Shown in pieces: positions 61,222 through 64,000 of a DNA stretch of 64,000 bases. The notes below the pieces were generated by a model, which ran no database searches, was not told where the DNA came from, and worked only from the letters and a program-made list of their open reading frames with translations. The stretch's first letter is position 1. Each line of letters starts with the position of its first letter. The translations under genes and the position numbers were made by a program. This DNA comes from Anaerolineae bacterium (lineage in GTDB: Bacteria > Chloroflexota > Anaerolineae > J036 > Brachytrichaceae), in contig CANJQH010000004.1 in NCBI GenBank assembly GCA_947476335.1, positions 28,179 through 92,178 of the forward strand, read 5' to 3'.

Positions 61222-61349
61222 CAGAAATCAGAATAGGGTGGGGCATTCGACATCGTAGAATTCCACACTGCAGAGATTCAAATATTTACAGCATGGTCGA
61301 TTCGGTCTGTAATGCAGCGACTCGACTTGGGAGGAGTTTTCAGGACATT

Positions 61350-62309
61350 ATGCGTATTTTGGTACTTGGCGGTGCTGGCTTCATCGGCTCACATTTGTGC
61401 GAACGTCTTCTCGGCGAAGGGCATCGCGTCATTGCGATGGATAACTACATCACGGGTTCGCGCCGAAACGTGGACCATCTGCTCGGACATGCACATTTTT
61501 CTTTGATTGAAAATGATGTGACGATATCTTGCGACGTGGATGAATCACTCGATGCGGTGATGAACCTTGCGTCGCCGGCCAGCCCGGTTGGATATCTGGA
61601 CAATCCGATCGAGACGATGAAGGTTGGTTCGCATGGCACATACAACGCACTGGAGCTGGCGCTGCGCAAGGGCGCGCGTTTTCTGATGGCGAGCACGAGC
61701 GAAGTGTACGGCGATCCGAAGGAGCATCCGCAGAAGGAGAGCTACTGGGGACATGTAAACAGTATCGGTGTGCGCAGCGTGTATGACGAAGCCAAGCGTT
61801 TTGCTGAGGCGCTGACGATGGCGTATTACCGCAAGCACAATCTGCGCACGCGCATCATTCGTATTTTCAACACGTTTGGTCCGCGCATGGCCCTCGAAGA
61901 TGGCCGCGTAGTGCCGAACTTCGTACGGCAGGCGGTGAACGACGAACCGCTCACGGTGTACGGCGATGGCTCAGCGACGCGCTCGTTTTGTTACGTGACG
62001 GACCTTGTGGATGGCATGCTGCGGCTGCTTTGGTCGGATGAGCCGAATCCGGTGAATGTCGGCAACCCGCGCGAAATGACGATGACTGAATTTGCGCAGG
62101 CGGTGTTGGCCGCAGCCGGGCCGGAGTGCCGGAGCACGATTGCATACGTGAATCCTGGTGCGGCGCGCGTTGCGGATGATCCGCAGCGTCGTCGGCCGGA
62201 CATCACGCGCGCGCGCACGATCCTTGGCTGGGAGCCGCAGGTTTCTCTCGAAGACGGCCTGCGTGAAACGCTGGGCTATTTTCGTGCGGTGCGCAATCGC
62301 GCCGCCTGA
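61350..62309 (+). CDS. UDP-glucuronate decarboxylase-like NAD-dependent epimerase
   Basis: A 319-residue extended short-chain dehydrogenase. NAD motif GGAGFIGSH (residues 7-15), [10 protein letters not shown] (114-123), Tyr145-x3-Lys149 in [11 protein letters not shown] and [10 protein letters not shown] identify the UDP-xylose synthase type, which converts UDP-glucuronate to UDP-xylose. The ATG at 61350 starts [10 protein letters not shown] with AGGA 4 nt before it. The frame is open 19 codons upstream. Confidence 0.85.
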   Translation: MRILVLGGAGFIGSHLCERLLGEGHRVIAMDNYITGSRRNVDHLLGHAHFSLIENDVTISCDVDESLDAVMNLASPASPVGYLDNPIETMKVGSHGTYNALELALRKGARFLMASTSEVYGDPKEHPQKESYWGHVNSIGVRSVYDEAKRFAEALTMAYYRKHNLRTRIIRIFNTFGPRMALEDGRVVPNFVRQAVNDEPLTVYGDGSATRSFCYVTDLVDGMLRLLWSDEPNPVNVGNPREMTMTEFAQAVLAAAGPECRSTIAYVNPGAARVADDPQRRRPDITRARTILGWEPQVSLEDGLRETLGYFRAVRNRAA

Positions 62310-62318
62310 CGTACGTCG

Positions 62319-63308
62319 ATGTCGAAATCGAAGGCGCATGCGCATGCGCCAATTGCACACTCGTACCATCCGGCGCTCGAAGAGGTGATTGACGTCATAT
62401 TTCGGTCGACGGCGTTGTTCGCCGTCGGCGGTGTGTCGGCGGCGATTGGCGCGTTTTTTTACGCGCGTTTTGACTTTATGGCTGTGGCGCTGGGTGTCGC
62501 AGTCCTGGGTGCGCTTGGGGCGTATGCGCGCTTTGTGGTGCCGTATCGCCTGCACGTGACGCATTTTGACGGTGCGAGCCTCGTCACTGCGTCGGGGGAT
62601 GCAACTGCACGACTGCGCGTAGTTTTCTTTTCTGATCTGCATCTTGGTGCGTTCAAGCGCGCTGAATGGGCGCGCCGCGTCGTCGATCTCGTGAATGCGC
62701 AGCAACCTGATCTTGTGCTGATCGGGGGTGATTTTGCCGGCCGTATGGAAGGACATCGCAGCACCGAGCTGTTTGCTCCACTGCGTGATTTACGCGCGCC
62801 GCTCGGCGTCTTCGCCGTGTTCGGCAACCACGATTACGGCCTGCCCGGGCCGGATTATTCGCCGGACCTGCTGGCGCTGCTGCCGCAGCTGGGCGTGCGC
62901 GTGCTGCGCGACGAATGCGTACGCGTTGCTGCGCACGTCGAAATTGTCGGCCTCGATGAGCTGTGGCTCGTCGGTTGCGACTACGCGCGTGCGTCGGCTG
63001 CATGTACTGCTGCCGCTGCTGCGCCGATGATTACGCTGGTGCTCGGCCACAACCCGGATGCAATGGCGTATGTGCGTGTGACGGAAGTGCGCGATCCTGC
63101 GCGCACGGTGTTTCTCTTCGGCCATACGCACCACGGCCAGATTCGCGTGCCGCTGATGCCGGGTGCGGCAGTGCCGATCCGCGGCCATTTGTATCGCGGC
63201 CTGTTTCGACTGGCGCAGGGCACCGTCTACGTGTCTTCGGGAACCGGTGAGAATACGTCACCGACGCGCCTTGGGACTACGCCGGAGATCGTTGTGTTCG
63301 ACGTATGA
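62319..63308 (+). CDS. Membrane-anchored metallophosphoesterase (YaeI-like)
   Basis: A 329-residue protein with a His/Ala-rich start, two hydrophobic segments (about 28-48 and 52-75) and a calcineurin-like phosphoesterase domain from about 100: FFSDLHLG, LIGGDF, FGNHDYG, LGHNPDA and FGHTHHGQIR. Such proteins cleave phosphoesters, for example of lipid A precursors or nucleotides; the substrate is unknown. It begins 9 bp after the decarboxylase gene and is probably co-transcribed. Confidence 0.85.
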   Translation: MSKSKAHAHAPIAHSYHPALEEVIDVIFRSTALFAVGGVSAAIGAFFYARFDFMAVALGVAVLGALGAYARFVVPYRLHVTHFDGASLVTASGDATARLRVVFFSDLHLGAFKRAEWARRVVDLVNAQQPDLVLIGGDFAGRMEGHRSTELFAPLRDLRAPLGVFAVFGNHDYGLPGPDYSPDLLALLPQLGVRVLRDECVRVAAHVEIVGLDELWLVGCDYARASAACTAAAAAPMITLVLGHNPDAMAYVRVTEVRDPARTVFLFGHTHHGQIRVPLMPGAAVPIRGHLYRGLFRLAQGTVYVSSGTGENTSPTRLGTTPEIVVFDV

Positions 63309-63313
63309 ATTTG

Positions 63314-63682
63314 TCAAGGTTTACGCTGTTCATGCCATGTGTTCCAGCTTGGCCAGATGCGCACTTGTAATCTGCGCCGGCCGAAGCTGCGCGCGATTTC
63401 CAAGTCTTTGTGCACGTCACCGGTTCGAATCACCAGATCGAGATTGTTCCTGCCGATCGCACTGCCGCGATCGCGACATTCGACCATCTGCGGCAACTCC
63501 TGGAATTTCACTTCGCTGAGGATTTCGAAAATTGTGCCGAAGGGATAGCCTGCGCCGCATGCGGCGTAGCCGAATCTCGGCTCGTTTCCATCGGCCATGA
63601 TTCCACTGCCGTTGATTCCGCCGGCATCAGGCGCATAGACGGAAATGCTCATGGTTAGCACCATGGTTGTAATTAGGTTCAA
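63314..63682 (-). CDS. Secreted 3D-domain (double-psi beta-barrel) protein
   Basis: A 122-residue protein with a short hydrophobic N-terminus (LITTMVLTMSIS) that may be a weak signal. The body matches a 3D domain: SVYAPDAGGINGSG, CGAGYPFGTIFEI, then ECRDRGSAIGRNNLDL and SFGRRRLQVRIW. 3D/RlpA-like barrels often act on peptidoglycan. The start is TTG 63682, supported by AGGAGGG 4 nt upstream. The stop lies 5 bp from the convergent phosphoesterase stop. The upstream 189 bp hold no other feature I can name. Confidence 0.7.
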   Translation of the reverse strand: MNLITTMVLTMSISVYAPDAGGINGSGIMADGNEPRFGYAACGAGYPFGTIFEILSEVKFQELPQMVECRDRGSAIGRNNLDLVIRTGDVHKDLEIARSFGRRRLQVRIWPSWNTWHEQRKP

Positions 63683-63871
63683 TCAACCCTCCTGTTGCTT
63701 TTGTCGCGCGTAGGGGATGCGTCTTTACAGACGATCACGCTGTGACGTCGCCCGGTGAATATGCGAGCGGCGGTGTGCCGCTGGATTCGGGCGTAATGTG
63801 AGGAAGCAGCCTAGCAGAGGGGCGCATCGCTGATGCCGCCTAACTTGACAGTTGAAGGCTGGTGGGGTGAC

Positions 63872-63965
63872 TAAGTTCCTGTCCATAAGTTTTGTCCGGC
63901 AGATTCGCCTCCCCCGCTTTGCGGGGGAGGCGAATCTGCCGCCAGAACTTTTGGCGACTCACTTA
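63872..63965 (-). mobile_element. Family A repeat, copy A8
   Basis: A 94-bp reverse copy flanked by C and G (CTAG target), upstream of the 3D-domain gene and near the end of the window. The last 35 bases hold nothing recognisable. Confidence 0.92.
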
Positions 63966-64000
63966 GTTTGGTGTGACGGCTGCGTCGTTCGGATGAATCA

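Noticed and set aside
9856..63965. Dispersed family A and B palindromes considered as REP/BIME elements or plain terminators
   Set aside because: Exact element ends with TA or 8-bp duplications show insertion. They may act as terminators secondarily, but that is not their origin.

Overview
The window is a GC-rich, gene-dense bacterial chromosome segment with about fifty protein genes and no rRNA or tRNA gene that I can see. The gene set suggests a member of the Chloroflexota; this is an inference. It includes MutS2, a DUF5656-type membrane protein, an AI-2E permease, LCP and YacL-type PIN/TRAM proteins, the DUF3090/SCO1664/MSMEG_4193 trio and an archaeal-type HMG-CoA synthase/thiolase/DUF35 operon. 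Several starts lie exactly 7 nt behind a -10 box, so leaderless mRNAs are probably common.

Layout. 1-2.0 kb: acetoacetyl-CoA/HMG-CoA operon. 2.1-9.8 kb: sugar-related genes (GH13 enzyme, Gfo/Idh/MocA dehydrogenase, dienelactone-hydrolase-like enzyme, TIM-barrel isomerase) with two decayed genes. 10-15 kb: MFS permease, AttH-like lipoprotein, HrpB-type helicase. 15.2-22.3 kb: dihydroorotase, membrane protein, molybdopterin oxidoreductase, HIRAN protein, mutS2, DUF4288. 22.6-27.7 kb: AI-2E permease, phosphomutase-like protein, RNase Z, dTDP-glucose dehydratase, VTT membrane protein, MoaD-like protein. 28-32 kb: peptide-type ABC importer whose binding protein looks circularly permuted. 32-40 kb: cysS, yacL-like, DUF3090, SCO1664, LCP, GNAT, def. 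40-47 kb: cNMP/PH-domain membrane protein, WecG/TagA-like transferase, the sulfur-transfer pair cysteine desulfurase and mnmA, and a MoaD-MoeB-rhodanese fusion. 47.5-50.3 kb: sulfonate/nitrate-type ABC importer. 50.5-60.9 kb: pgk, rsmG, B12-binding mutase subunit and meaB, phosphatase, a ParB-like gene split by a repeat, glycosyltransferase, KDPG aldolase, citrate synthase, pseudouridine synthase. 61.3-63.7 kb: UDP-glucuronate decarboxylase-like protein, metallophosphoesterase, 3D-domain protein.

The most striking feature is a dense population of short palindromic mobile repeats (MITE-like), none with a transposase in the window. Family A (8 copies, all 94 bp) sits in CTAG targets with TA duplicated. 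Family B (about 112 bp, 15-bp inverted ends starting GTAAC, plus an approximately 80-bp short form) is flanked by 8-bp target duplications, most of them exact, and carries a co-varying central hairpin. Family C (GGGAGTG ends) has one copy with a perfect 8-bp duplication. Family D (ends with GCATCCGCCGTTTGGGG) has an 89-bp and a 253-bp copy. Two loci carry A nested in B at the same site and orientation but with different target duplications, which implies that the composite itself transposed. Insertions fall on gene ends: they supply stop codons to at least four genes, split a ParB-like gene while offering it a new ATG, and separate def from the next gene.
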